From: Lunularia cruciata
Taxonomy: Eukaryota > Streptophyta > Marchantiopsida > Lunulariales > Lunulariaceae
Assembly: GCA_948567375.1 (NCBI GenBank)
Contig: OX419755.1
Location: 23,813,001 to 23,877,000 of the forward strand
Direction: 5' to 3'
DNA length: 64,000 nt
Under the pieces are notes generated by a model. The model ran no database searches and had not been told where the DNA came from. It saw only the letters and a list, made by a program, of their open reading frames with translations. Both the position numbers and the translations under genes were made by a program. The stretch's first letter is position 1, and each line of letters begins with the position of its first letter. Below, piece after piece: positions 33,886 through 46,330 of the stretch.

Positions 33886-36720
33886 AGAAAAGGGCGACCG
33901 CGAAGAAAACACCAAGAAGACCCATCAAGCCTTACAATGGTGAGACAAAATAGGTAAAATAGGTTTAAGTCCCAATAGAGTTTCGATACGAGAGATATGC
34001 ACAATTGTATCTAAGATATCTAAGCTATGTTGGTAGTCCAGTCTACAAACAATGCAAGTAATACAATATAAAGCATTCAAAGAAGCATCACCTAGTGTGA
34101 TTACTCTCCTGTAGATGGCATCTCCATTGCACTATGGTGCAGCCACTACCCTATATGGAGCAATGGCCGCACGGGATCTAAAATATGCTACAAAGTATTA
34201 GAATGAGAGTGGTACCTCTTGGCGACTAACATGATAAGCTCTCATGCACTCCTTGACAAATGGACCCCGACAAATAAATTGAACGCCATGTCCATCACTC
34301 CATATAGGAACAAAGAGTGATGATCTCGTTGCATACCCCTATACTTGGAGACCTTGCAAGTTGCTATTCCACTCATTGCCCATCCAAGGGGTTGGTAATC
34401 ATTCTTTCCGAAACTATATCACACGTAGGGCCCCCTAACCACAACATCTGCTACTATCACCTGATCAATTCAAACCAAGTATAAGTTTACCCTAACACGT
34501 GTTGTCTACAAAGCATACGAATTCTCACTCCAACCAAGTATCCACTCTCTCATGCAACCAAACATTATGTCCTTAATAGCATCATGTGTAATTATCCTCT
34601 GTCCTCCAAAAGGACAGTAGATAACTACACATGAGCCATAAAAAGATTGCACAAGAGAACTATAAAAAGGCCGCACAAAAAGAATAAAACTCGCCAAGGA
34701 CTCACCAACCTCCTTAAGCTCTCTAAAGATGGATGCTTGTGAGACGCTATTAAAAACACTCTCACTCTCATCCACTTGTAGGACAACCCACTCCAAATGG
34801 ATATCTAGGAGTGCACTAATGCCTAAAGATATAGCCTCACATCCTCCAGGTATAATTACTCCACTCTGATGTGGACTAAGGTGTTATTTTAAGTGAGAAC
34901 GATGCTAAAGAATAATAATGGGGGTTGATCAAACACAAGAAGATCTCTCCAATTGTAATTGGTCTAATGTTCCTTGTGTCTTTCTCCATTGTGGGAAGTT
35001 GACTAGTACTAGTACACCCAACTAATAGACATATGAATGTCTCCTCTCGTTATTGCTACTGCCACATGAAAGAACTCGGTAAAATCACTATAAGGGTCAT
35101 TTGCCTAAAAGTAATCTCTAAGATACTCATATACTAACTTTGACAAGCCTCTTGAGGAAAGGTGAGAGGTAGTGCACAATGCTTGTGCAAAAAGTGACCT
35201 ATCATGACATAAAGACTATTCAAGTTGATTATCTAAGACCTCTAGTAGTAATCCCTCTCTTGTCATATGATGTAGTGAGCGTAAGGAAAAGATAATCATC
35301 AATAGGAGCTATAGACAAAGGGTGTAGTGCTTGTGCTACTCTACTAAACCTTCCTGATCCAATATCCCACACCATTATAATCAAGTGGACTCTATGGTAT
35401 CCTATGGCAAAACTTGTCTCTTAAAACGTGCAGCACTAACAAACTCCTCTTGTAAGGCCGCCCAATCCCTCGATTGGAATTGAAAAAATCTAACAGCCAC
35501 CTCTCTATGCCTTGTATGTCCCTCTCTAGCATAACGAAGCACCATGAGGGAGTAAGAGGAATAGGAACCATGCTAACTTGTCTAAGGGATCATGTGCCAA
35601 ATGATCAAGTGGTAGGCAAAAAGCATATCTAGCCTCATCATGGAATGTATAAGGTAGTGTAATACTCCGAGGATATGAGACTTGAAGAGAAACATACACT
35701 TTCACACTCAAACTCCGATGCCCCAAAGGAGCACCTTCTCTTTATTATATAGACAAAGAGGATCTCCTCCAAGGAAGCTCCACCATAGGATTAGGCATAT
35801 AGATAGGTGACATATCAGCAAGCTTCACCATTGGATTACTTACTTGGATGGGTGATATATCTGTCCTGGTCCTATCTGGTTGGTCAGACAAGTTTTGATC
35901 AAAAAGAATCTTTTAGGGAATCTTCTTGTATGAATCTCAAAATCACATGGTTGAGGTACCATTGGAAAGTTCTCATGAGTCAAACCAGGTGGAGGAAGTT
36001 GTTGTTGGGAGTGGGTCTACACATTTTTGAGGTCTAATTCATCCGTTTAGGTATCAAAAATTGCCTTCAAAGATTTTATGTATATTTTGAATCCTACTCT
36101 ATTAGTAGAAGTACACTTTTGGTGATGTCTCTTAATACATAATGTGTAATATTTTTCCTGATGTTACTAAACCAATTCTCACCTTTAAATCATGTGTGTA
36201 GCTATTGGTTCTAAGGGTTTCAAGTCTATTTTAGTTTTTGCCCTATTAGTAGAAGTGCTCTTTTGGTGATAATTCTATATGATCTATTTTGACCATCATG
36301 TATAACATCATTCCATATATTATCAAACCAAATTTCACATCTGTATCATATGGCTAGCTCTTGGTATTACAGGTAACCTATGGAACAGATATGGAAAACT
36401 AGTCTCAAATAACCCCAAAATACAACTCACCCAAGAAACTCATCACTCTCACGACTAAATCGATATACATTCAATGGTCAACAAAGGGATAGAGGAAACT
36501 TGCGTAATCACTACTATCAATGTGGTCGCTCATCTCAAGTGAGTATCCCAAGTGGTTCAATCATAATCCTTGTTCATCCTTCCCGTATATGTCTTTACCT
36601 TTTGCGAGATGAAGCATCAATGACACAACAGGCATAGTGTATCCGGAGCCACTCTAGGCAACCTCACATGGGAGGTGTAACCACGGCTCGCACAAGAATA
36701 AGAATAGTAATGTTATTCGC
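33886..36720 (-). mobile_element. Decayed LINE, copy 2, split by a solo LTR
   Basis: Minus strand. The 3' tail is the dispersed repeat at 33960-33886. At 34796-34506 an open frame starts WVVLQVDESESVFNSVSQAS and continues IFRELKEVGESLASFILFVR, matching the RT palm start of plant LINEs, although the expected NAFN is altered. Upstream (35640-35300) gives AWF and GSGRFSR-like pieces of the N-terminal half. Beyond the LTR insertion (36372-36720) a broken segment continues on the same strand and may be the ORF N-terminus. DNA similarity with 25080-27240 supports common origin. It is non-functional. Confidence 0.65.
35658..36371. repeat. Solo LTR of the chromovirus family inside LINE copy 2
   Basis: It runs from TGTAATAC to GTATTACA, 714 bp. 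It shares AAAGGAGCACCTTCTCTTTA and the following blocks with the LTRs at 6977 and 13129. The flanking five bases are GGTAG (left) and GGTAA (right), a target-site duplication with one mismatch. It has no internal region, so it is a solo LTR. Confidence 0.87.
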
Positions 36721-37080
36721 TATATCTCTTCATATATGCAAAACTATAACTTCTCATATCCTAATTCATATGGAAAAATATAATCTTTCCAGATTTTAAA
36801 ATTTATAAATTCATAATTTTCAATTTTTATCTTTAAATTATTTTTAACTAAATTCACATGAAATTCAATCATAAAAACCAAAAAATTAAAAATTAAAAAT
36901 CTTTACTTATCAATCTCAATATATAATGATAATTATAAACTATATAAAAACTTAAACATCTATTTAATTTTATTTAATTTTCTATAGTATTTAATCTAAA
37001 TACTAATTAAATAAAAATTAGTAAATTAATAAATTTTACTATTAGTTTACATTATATGCTAGAGAACCTTCCAAATTTAA
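36721..37080. other. Very AT-rich stretch
   Basis: Blocks such as AAAATTTATAAATTCATAAT and TTAATTTTATTTAATTTTCT dominate. No gene or clear repeat unit is present. It could act as a matrix-attachment-type region, but this is only suggested by composition. Confidence 0.6.
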
Positions 37081-39054
37081 TATCTATCGCATCACATTTC
37101 TCCCACTCTTGTCCCGTTTCCGCGTTCTCCTGAATTCCCTCACAAATTAACAATTCTTGATGACAGGCTAGTACCGTACATGACCACGTCATGTTTAATA
37201 TCGACGTATAATCTCAACAGTGAAGCTTGATTCGCGCGAATTTCATCGAGTTAGGCATCGCACATCCATTTCTTCGGCATTCTCCGTTTGCCTTGCCTGC
37301 GTTGGCAAAATCTTTCTTAGGCAACTGAAGATGAAAAAATGGTAACGTACGGAGAACGAAGAAGTACTGGGTGATAACCGAGACTTTAATATCAGAAGGC
37401 GACGGAGTTCGCGAAAATAACATAGAATATGATCGCTGTCTGTACCTTCATTGCTGTCTTAAGTCGATGACCGGAAAGCGACTTTCACAATCTGAAATCC
37501 ATTTGACATCGACAGTCGAAATCGACGGCTTCCAATCGAATCGACGTCGACAATCGAAATCGAACAAATTTGATATGCATCGTTGGATTATCTATGCCAG
37601 CTATTGGATTTTAAGCACGCTAGTTGAACTCATTCGAAGGCACTGGCACAGTTTGATGAACCGTGCCAGTGCGCAGTCTTAGTTCCAGATAGTAGATTTT
37701 TAATATCGATACTACTATTCCATTCTACCTTGTCTGTCTCTCCCTTGTACAGGTTAGTGAGAGGGTCTTCCCATCTTCATATATTTTACGTGGTCGGCGT
37801 TTTATTCTATTCCAGATAGCTAAAACTTTGTAAAAGTTAATTGTTCACATTCTGCACGCGTTCACTGTTTCAAGTGGCACGTGATGGCAAGTAGAGATGG
37901 TATTTTACAGTGAAGTATCAGAAGCCGATCTACATGTGTACAACGGAGGCTTCAAAAATGGATTTCCGTGTATCTGTAAAAATCCCATAAAATAAATAAT
38001 GGGAAGTCCAAATATCCGTAAAAAGGTGTAGTAGAGTATTTAGATCTTATGAAAAATATATTCGTAACCCTATACAATTTTACAGATTAATTTTTTCATT
38101 GTCTATATAATTTTATAGGATTATCCATAATCCATAGAACCCATCAGAAAAATATGACCAAATATTTAACAACACAAAGATTAATAAAACTTTTAAAATT
38201 TTTTTATAGGTATAATTATTGAAACATCCTTTTCTTTGATGAGTACCCATAAAAGAGTATGATTCTTACGAGTACTACTATATATCCCATAAATTCTGTT
38301 TTTTACACCTTCCAATATACATTGTTTTGAATTGAAGAGAGATGACTTCTTACAAACAATGGTTGAAGTCCAATATAATTTGACATTTGTGTGAGATGCA
38401 TTTTATTTTACTTTTATAAATATATACTACAATCATCTTGGTTGTCTACTCGGGCTGGTTTGTATATTCCTAAAACCCTTAATCTCTTCATCTCTTGTTA
38501 TTTTGTCTTTCTATCCTCTTCCTCAAATTGGATTTAAGTGGCTATAATTTGGAGAGTAAAATCCAAATCCCTATTGGATGAAGTACAAATAGCTACCAAA
38601 AATAACCATTTACAATTTCTATCGACTTTGAGATAGAAAGTCTAGTGATGAAAGACCAACATCCATTGGTCTAGTGTATCCGGTGCTCATGCTTTATTTC
38701 ACTCTCCACATTTCTCAATGGGTGTGTTATTGGGTTTAGTCTTTGAGCACTTATGGGTTGTCTTTCTCCTCCCGACACTTCAGATTTTGTTTTCCTCTTC
38801 TCTTTGCCTTTTGTCATCATAGTACTTCAGGTCTAATCCCCCAAGCAGCCCGTCTTTTGGTGTATTTTGTCTCCCTGCCTTGTCAAAGGAGATATTTGGC
38901 ATTTGCCCCATTGTTATTGGGGATGTCTTTATCCAGCTAGTCTCTCATTTCATTTCCATCTTAGTTACATCAATTTATTTCTTTGTTTTTGTCTCCATAT
39001 CAATTTGATGTGGCCATTCCAAAGGGATGCAAGATGATTATTTTTGGCAATAGA
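37081..39054. other. Unassigned region with one perfect hairpin and a dispersed tail repeat
   Basis: A 103-codon frame at 37371-37682 has no recognised family. Within it 37510-37565 is rich in ATCGA and TCGAC words, and 37640-37672 holds 10-bp perfect arms (GCACTGGCAC / GTGCCAGTGC). A copy of the dispersed tail repeat is at about 37750-37810. From 37980 to 38430 the sequence is AT-rich without genes. From 38430 to 39054 nothing is recognised; it may be the 5' part of the following LINE. Confidence 0.4.
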
Positions 39055-41640
39055 GCATTATTTGATCCCCATCCTGATTGTGTGGTTGTCTAAGTGGATG
39101 TCTTTAATGATTTCCGTCCATATCTCACCCAAACTTGTTTTGTGCTCTTTGTTGAATAGGGATTGGATCCCTTCCTTGATCCTATTTGGCTTTACATTGG
39201 CATAGAGACTCCCTTGTTGTATAGTCACCATACTACCACATGAGATTTCACAAAACTTGCATCTACAAATGGTACATACTAGGGGATCCACTTGGAGATC
39301 TCTTTTTGCTATAGCTCACTACACAACCACTTTTCCATCTTGTCTCTTCCAATCTCTCTTTGATGATACTCACATCTTAGGCCCTTTGGAGGATGTGGTT
39401 CAAGCGGTAGTGGCTTTCACATGAAGCTTAGAGACCTTAGGTTTATGAGTCCAGACTAGTAAATGCAAGGTGTGGAGCCTACATGCAATTCTCACTTCCC
39501 CCAATTTTCTACCAGGTTCCAATTTCTTGTAGGAGGTGTGAGAGTGTTGCGATCCCCATTGGGTGCATACAATTATTATTGCAAGTTCATCTCTAACACT
39601 TATGCAGGCCACAACCCATGTTCACTTACTCCCTAGGTTGGGGAATGCATACTCCATCTTAGCACATAGCTATCCCCCCAAGTGTCATATCTAGCTTGCA
39701 CATATCCTCCTACATATACACTTCTACCACACTTACACGCTTTGGTTAGTAATATACACCACACGTTCTCCACCTTGTTAGGGCTATATATACTCCCATA
39801 GCTTTCAAAGGAGTGGTATAGATTACAAGTAGCCCTACCCAATAGCCATATGAGGATGTGGTCTTGTACTACAAGAGTCAATGCAGCGTTAGCTTTTATA
39901 GGTGCATGGATCTATAATACCCAATTGTGCATGGATGTACTATTGTGATATTTAGTTTGGTACTATAAGTACTTGAGAGATATTATTTATAGAGAGATAA
40001 AAGATGGGTCTATATTAGTTATGATTAGCTAAAGTTAGTCCTAGCTAAGATAGAGTGGACTTTACTTTAGAGAAAATAGAAAAGATGAGCATCATTATTT
40101 TGGATTTTAGTGTATTGATTTGGTATTATTCTTAGGTATTTGGTATTGAGGAAAAAGTTGAGAACTCTTGACCCACAAGCCCTTTTGGTTTCAAATTCTT
40201 CCAAAGTCCATGGATAGCCTATGTGAAGAAATCATTGACTTAGTGGTCGAGTCGGGTTGGGATAAGACCATATACTAAGGAGAATATTCTCATGAGTATA
40301 GACATTCCTTTAGACTTTTGACTTTATTTGACTTTTAGCCTAATAACTTGAGTTACTCCAATAATTAGTAACTTTGGTATGTAACTATTTCACAAGTATA
40401 TAAATTATGGAATTCTCTAATGAACAATGTCTTTAGTCTTGGAGTGTTAGCCTTGGAGGAGTATGGTGGAGTTGGTGTTCTTTGCCTTCTTAGTCCATGG
40501 TGTGACTACCATAATTGCCATTAGAGGTTCATCTTGAGTGAGAGATAGGCCGGCTTATAGATCCTAGTCGCTCCTTGCCTGGGCAATAGGCTTTTATACC
40601 ATGGTTGTCCTTTTTTATTAGCATCTATCACGATAGTGGACCCAAGTACTCATGACTTTTAGATTTATCTATGATTTTCTCATGATCTTCTACCTTGTTC
40701 CGCACATACATCACTTCCACCATATGTAGACTTTGCACTAGACTCTAAGAAGATTCAGGCAGACATCTATGAGTGCATTCATACCCACACACTCACTAAC
40801 ATACTTATTGATGCACCGTTATCTAGTAGAGCTATGATTCTTTCTTGTGGTAGGAAAGCTATGAAGCTTGGCTCCAGGCTTCATTTTTTATATGAGATTT
40901 CTATTTCACCCTTGAGAAGTTCTCCATTGCACTCCACCTACGTTTAGGTCTCCCTTATCCGGCCTTGTTAGGGCTCCCAAACCAATGTGCTTGTGGTTCT
41001 ACATATAACACACAAAGCAAACATCTTTTGCAGTGTGCTATAAGAGGAATGCACATTAGAGTTCATAATGCCATCCGAGACATAATGGTATAGCTTCTTC
41101 AATTCACATAGTCCCGTATATAGATTGAGCGATGGTTGGATTACCAAGACCACATCCATATTGGGTAAGAGTAAACATTGTCACATTCATAGATGGTCAC
41201 CGTACTTTATATGATGTGGTGGTTGTGAATGCCATGCAAGTAGAGACACTAGCACAAGTGGGTATTCAGGCAAGAGCAATAGCAACCATCGTAGCTTGAG
41301 GAAATCAAGATCATTATGCACCTTGGCTTGCCTCCTTTGTTCCTTTGGCAATGGAGTTTTTTGTGCAATTTCATCATCATTTTGATGGTCTGCTTCGGGG
41401 AGCAACATTAGGCACCTCGCAAAGTAGAGGGTCTAAGGTTGTCTCTCAAGCCATGCTCACCTCCTACTTTCAATAGAGAGTCTCAGTCACACTACATCGT
41501 TCTTAGGCTTGGGCTCTTCATAGATGGGCAGCAGCTATGGGAGAGCCCATCCAGTCTAGGGACGTCCCTCTCATTTACCAGATGTACCATTAGAGGACCA
41601 CTATTACGACGTTCAATAATAGTTTTCTTGTTGCAATAGT
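39055..41640 (+). mobile_element. Decayed LINE, copy 3, with an insertion
   Basis: Plus strand. RT blocks appear in order: HPDCVVV..DVFNDF (39069-39114), then PLLYSHH, then FDDTHILGP at 39359-39385 (the two Asp of the RT active site), then a thumb-like region to about 39900. After an interruption the same protein continues from 40735 (QAD..ECIHTHTLT) through LRLGLPYPALLG to a Cys/His cluster (CACG...HLLQC...VHNAI, 40990-41080). The same C-terminal part occurs at 54590-54960. Frames are broken many times, so it is inactive. Confidence 0.75.
39905..40700. mobile_element. Insertion of about 0.8 kb inside LINE copy 3
   Basis: LINE coding similarity stops near 39902 and resumes near 40735. The inserted part has no coding motif, contains a TATAAATTATGG block at about 40399 and a TGTGATA near its left part and TATCACG near its right part, which could be inverted ends of a solo LTR (39944 to about 40631). 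I found no matching target-site duplication, so its nature is open. Confidence 0.4.
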
Positions 41641-42510
41641 AATTTATGTTTTTACTACAGTCTGATAGTGATAGTAGATCATGAGTTTCAATTTGGAGAT
41701 ATCAACCGGGCCAAGTTGCAGTGTGAGATCTTTTATTCATATTGGAATCTTCTAATGGCATATAGCTTATCTAAGGGCGAATGTGTAGTCTATCCCAGAT
41801 TTATGATAAAAAGGTGAAATATGATTTTATTTCTCGTTTTTTAAAGCTATTAGAATTGGTCGATCTGTGGTCTCGCTTCCAATCGATTACAGATATTTGA
41901 AAAAGAACAATAGAACTGAATCGATGGTAAAGTGAAACAGGTACTGTACTTTAGCATAAAATCAGTAATAACGTATACAGTTGTAACCATACAGTTACAT
42001 ATACATCATGTGATACACGTAATACATCAACACTCCTGTACGAGACTATGGTCCGGGACACAGTAGAGTAAGTTAATAAAGGGAAGCAGCTGAGGTAATT
42101 CCCAAGCACGCTGTATAGCAACTTCCTGATTTCTCAAAACGAGAATCGCTATGTTGCTCCAAACACCGTATTTAGAGATCTGGACGTACAGAAACCTGAT
42201 ATCACGATACTCGCAGTCAAACTGAGCTGTACCGAGCAAGCTGACCGCCAACCGACCGTCCAGTTTTTCTACTCAGAGAAATCTCATTTCTCTGTTCACC
42301 TTTAGACCTGTACCGGTCTGTTGAGAATCCGTGACTGTAGCCACAAACATGGGCTGATACGTAGAAAGAACAACGTAACAGTGACCTGATCCGGTACACA
42401 TGGAGTACGTGTTGCATGGAGCAAGAGTTTGGTCGGATATGCCACTGCAAGCTGTCTATGACAAGAAAGAAACCGGAGATCAAAACCCAATTGTTTTCAC
42501 TTTTTCGTGC
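41641..42510. other. Unassigned intergenic sequence
   Basis: No gene is supported. A short minus-strand frame pair (42490-42027) lacks motifs. Composition is mixed and not transposon-like. Confidence 0.35.
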
Positions 42511-42588
42511 CTAGGCCCATTCTACCTCTTTTGTATCTCCACTGTACGGGCTTGATGGGGTCTTCTTGTGTTCTATGTGGTCGCCTTT
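42511..42588 (+). repeat. Dispersed tail repeat, plus copy
   Basis: It carries the ordered blocks GGCCCATT, TTTTGTAT, GGGCTTGATGGGGTCTTCTT, GTGTTCTATGTGGTCGCCTTTTC. The same order is found on the plus strand at 42957-43035, 45930-46010, 46045-46095, 46115-46160, 45070-45115 and 37750-37810, and on the minus strand at 24795-24717, 33960-33886, 43942-43874 and 45010-44930. It is probably a LINE or SINE 3' tail, because two copies form the 3' ends of LINE copies. Confidence 0.75.
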
Positions 42589-42669
42589 TCAAATTGTTTC
42601 CATTTTATAGGGTTCGCTCCTATACAGAGTTGATATGGCCTCAAATCAATGTGTTCCCTGATGAACTAT

Positions 42670-42960
42670 TTATTACCAAGGCAACCTCCTTGAAGGCATG
42701 CAAATATATAAGATGCCTGCATATTGGAGATGTTTTGCATCCGACTATTCTAGAGTAACACAGTGTTGCTTTTTAGTCTACGCTATGGCCAAGGCAACCT
42801 CACTGAAAGCATGCAAGAAATCTACTTTGAAAACTGGACATGTTTTGTATCCGACTATTCTGGAGTCTCATCGTGTTGCGTTAGTCTACGGTATGGCTAA
42901 GGTAACCTCATTGAAGCCATGCAAATATGTAAGATGTTTACATAGAAAATTGGTGCTTAG
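42670..42960 (+). repeat. Tandem array, three units of about 108-113 bp
   Basis: The unit includes AAGGCAACCTC.TTGAA, GCATGCAA, GATGTTTTGCATCCGACTAT and TCTACG.TATGGC. Starts of the CCAAG/CTAAG anchor are 42676, 42789 and 42897. The third unit passes into the dispersed tail repeat at 42957, and a further partial unit (GGACATGTTTTGTATCCTAT) follows it at about 43052. Confidence 0.82.
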
Positions 42961-43035
42961 CCCCATTCTCTATGTCTTTTCCTTGTTCGGTTTGACGGGG
43001 TTTCTCCTCTTCCTTGTTATCCTACGCGGTCGCCG
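42957..43035 (+). repeat. Dispersed tail repeat, plus copy
   Basis: Blocks AGCCCCATT, TTTGACGGGG, CTTCCTTGTTATCCTACGCG, GTCGCCG match the other copies. It sits inside the tandem array region, between unit 3 and a partial fourth unit. Confidence 0.75.
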
Positions 43036-43099
43036 TTATCTACATAGAAAATAGGACATGTTTTGTATCCTATTATCTGGAGTAACACAGTTCTAGTTA

Positions 43100-45929
43100 T
43101 AGTTTGATGTATAAATGCACGCGTACCGAAATCCAATATTTTCACAAGTAAAGGGCCCAATAAAATGCTATACATTATGTAAATTGTGACGCGTAACAGT
43201 CTAAAGGCCTACGGTTTTCATTCATAAGAACGTAGAGTGGTCTAGATGAGAATGAGAAGATTCAAATGCGCATTTTTATAGTTTTCTGATAGGATTCGGA
43301 TCACAACCTGCAAAATTTCTACGAGCGTTTTGCAAGAAAAAGTCTTCACAAACATGAATAGTATATGAATCTGTTTACAGTTTTATGTTACCTGGGTTGC
43401 AATTTCAGGTTAATGTTTCAATTTCGTAATGGGAGGACTTAGTAGAAGTTTACGGGTTAATTAGGTGCGACATTCTTAAAGATTACTGGCTTGATGCGTG
43501 GAGACATGGTTACATGCCACGCGTCTGTTTACTGATAATAATACTTACCGATCCAAAACGTACACTTCGACTTACCGTAAACTAACACGCGTCATCCTTA
43601 CTGACGCTCAGGATTGATTCCCTGCGACATGTGATCCGAGTATTGTAAAATTTCAAACAAAACCCTGTTACACCCACATAAATTTCCCTCCACCCCCTAT
43701 AGCGTAAAATGAGTTAAAAGAAATTAAAGATCTTTTACGAGACCGCCGAAATCCCTCATATGAATGACTTTTCCCATAAACTTAAAGATAATATTTTGCT
43801 TACCTATAAATGAAACCCCCACTATTCCTGTTAGTCTATGCTATGTTAGGACATGACATTATGAACAGAAAAGTGCAACCGGAAACACGAAGGCTGGGAA
43901 CAACCCCTATCAAGCCGTACAAGGATGAGACAAAATAGATACATTATGAACCGGGAAACGGATTCAGATTCCTGGCGCTTGGATCCGCTCGAATAACGTG
44001 TTCGCGGTTCCTTTTGGTGGTCTTTATGGTCAAGGTTCCAACAAGAAATCCGTTTCCCTCAATGATTGATTTAGGGCCGCTAGATCAACAGGACATAAAA
44101 TAGCTAATTTATGTCTATACGTAAACTAGCTTGCCTTTATGAACCCGACATCAGTTCATCGCGGCTGCGATACTCTGAATAAAAGAACACTTCTTTTTAT
44201 AGAGAAGGACAAGATTTTACCAGGCGCTGGGATGCGTGAGTGATAAAGGTGCGACCGCATGTTGTACCTCAGATCTTTGCCAGAATTCCTTACATGCGTT
44301 TTCTTACAAAAAAGAACGGTAAACAAACAAAAATATATACCCGAAAGGGTAAAGGAAGAGAGTAAATCAAATTTATCCCGATAGGGTTAAGGTATAGGGG
44401 TTTCTATCCCTCTTCCTTGCTCTTGCTTTTCTCTCTTGCATTCCATGGGGCCTAGTCTTATATTTTTAGGATCCCTTCGGGGAGACACCCCTTTCATATT
44501 TTCTTTTATGGATGTTTGCGTAAAATGTTACCTAGAATATAACAAGGTGATTAATTACATTTTGAGATATTAATTCTATTTTAGTGGGTAGTTAAATTCC
44601 TATGTTGATTACTTTTTCTAATTTCTCGGAAATATTTGAATTTCTTTTTTCTTTTTTCATTGCTAGAACCATTGAAATTTACCGAAACTTACATTATTAA
44701 TTTATATGAAAGTAAATTATTCTCGTAATTTTTAATGAAATCTGGAAACAATACATATTAATAGATTATAAGGTAAAAGGACTTCCCCCAAGGAGAAGGG
44801 GTGTCTCGCGAACCCGGTCCGGTTTTTATTCTGCATTCCTTTTCCTTTATCCATTGGAGGCGTACTCGATTCATTCCAGACAGAGATTGTACAAACACAA
44901 CAAATACTCAATCTCAAGGAAACGAATGAAAAATAGCGACCACGTAAAACACATGAAGGATGAGGAGATCCCCTCCAACCGTACAAAGGAAAGACAAAAG
45001 AGATAGAAAAGGGCTAGACCCTAATAGTATTGATATGAAAAGTTTGGCTACCGCGCGAATCTCAAAGGATGTTCCCGTCCTTCTTGTTATCCTAAGCAAT
45101 CGCCGTTTTTCTCTAGATTGGTAGGTCATAATATTGGGTGTTACCACTAAGTCAACCCTTGCTAAACTGAATCCGTCTAAAGATCGACCTTACAGGATCT
45201 TTTATGCTCCCATCTTCAGATACATGCATGAGAACTAAGCATTTCTGACCTCAGATCCAACCAAACAAGATCAGCTGAGTATCGAGAACGCACTATCATC
45301 AGAAACGTCAGGTCAGAGTTCATCATCATGACTGCTTCTCAGACTTGCCGTAAGAATGCAGGGTTATATTGCCAATGATAATACGGTAGTGACTAATCTC
45401 TGCGCTCCTGCTCCGCCTCCTTTTAACTTCAAACACGAGTCAGCGACTCCACAAGAGGCTAATAAGGATGACTGACCAATCGAGCCAGCCTTGTGCTTTA
45501 TAGGCGTAAAGAACGTCTGCCACTTTTAAGACACTACAGTCCAGTTCTGTACCGGTGTACAATGATTGCTGCTAAACTTGAGCGATCAACGCAATCGCCA
45601 AACGCGCATCAAACTCGTCTATTATTGCCATTTGTTCTGTTCCAGTGAACATTTCTTTCTCCTCTCATGCACAGTATTTGAGATGGCCTACATTCTCGAA
45701 GGTGGTCTCCACAGGTAAGCTTCGGTGCTATAGGCTACCTTACCACTACGTGTCAGTTTAGCCGACGTGCTTGGTTCTGTCCATAAAGCATTGGGGAAAC
45801 GTGCGCCCACTTACGAGGGTCAAGTAACGGCAATTATAGATACCCAAGTTCTTTCCATCATACTAGGTTACGAATACATTATAATACTTGAACGTTATAA
45901 ATATTCAAACATCTTATTTTTCTTGAGGA
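43100..45929. other. Unassigned region with three dispersed tail repeats
   Basis: Minus-strand copies at 43874-43942 (CATCAAGCC-like GACAAAATAG block) and 44930-45010, and a plus copy at 45070-45115. No gene is supported; the longest open frame is 84 codons. Part of 44530-44760 is AT-rich. Confidence 0.45.
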
Positions 45930-46160
45930 GCTTAGGCCCATTTTATCTATTTTGTATAGCTTGACGGGTCTTATCGCCCTTCGTGTTTTCTACGCGATCG
46001 TCTTTTCCTTTTCTTATTTAGGGCAGATGTCTCATCTAGCCTCTATTGGGGCTTAGCCTCTTTCATTTATTCTCCGCGGTCGTCCTTCTCTTATTTAACC
46101 TTTTAGATTTTATCCTTTAGGTTCTTCTCATCTTCTTGTTATCTTTCGCGGTCGCTTTTT
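45930..46160 (+). repeat. Cluster of three dispersed tail repeats
   Basis: Copies at 45930-46010 (GGCCCATTTTATCTATTTTG, GCTTGACGGGTCTT, CTACGCGATCGTC), 46045-46095 (CTCCGCGGTCGTCC) and 46115-46160 (ATCTTTCGCGGTCGC) follow one another in the same orientation. Serial insertion or local duplication of a tail would both explain it. Confidence 0.7.
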
Positions 46161-46330
46161 ACTCTTCTTTCTTGAGGATAAGAAGCCGACGTGGCCACTT
46201 TACTCGAGAATACGTGGACCTTGACAAGTAAAGATGCTCCGTCTTTGTCCTTCTCGTGATTGGCCCTGGAGTTCTCCAGAACGGACTTCCGCATCTTCTC
46301 CAGTTCGGCATTTCTGTTGGCCATTGGTTC
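46139..46330 (-). pseudogene. Exon-like fragment, unknown gene
   Basis: On the minus strand a frame opens after a good acceptor (TTTTTCAG at about 46331) with gene-like codon use: MANRNAELEKMRKSVLENSR, then NHEKDKDGASLLVKVHVF. GC content is higher than in the surroundings and charged residues are balanced. No matching exons are visible nearby. It may be a single exon carried by a transposon or the remains of a gene. No family recognised. Confidence 0.35.

Noticed and set aside
39944-40631. A solo LTR from TGTGATA to TATCA inside LINE copy 3
   Set aside because: The ends are only partly inverted and the flanking five bases (ACTAT and CGATA) do not match, so I list it only as an insertion of unknown type.
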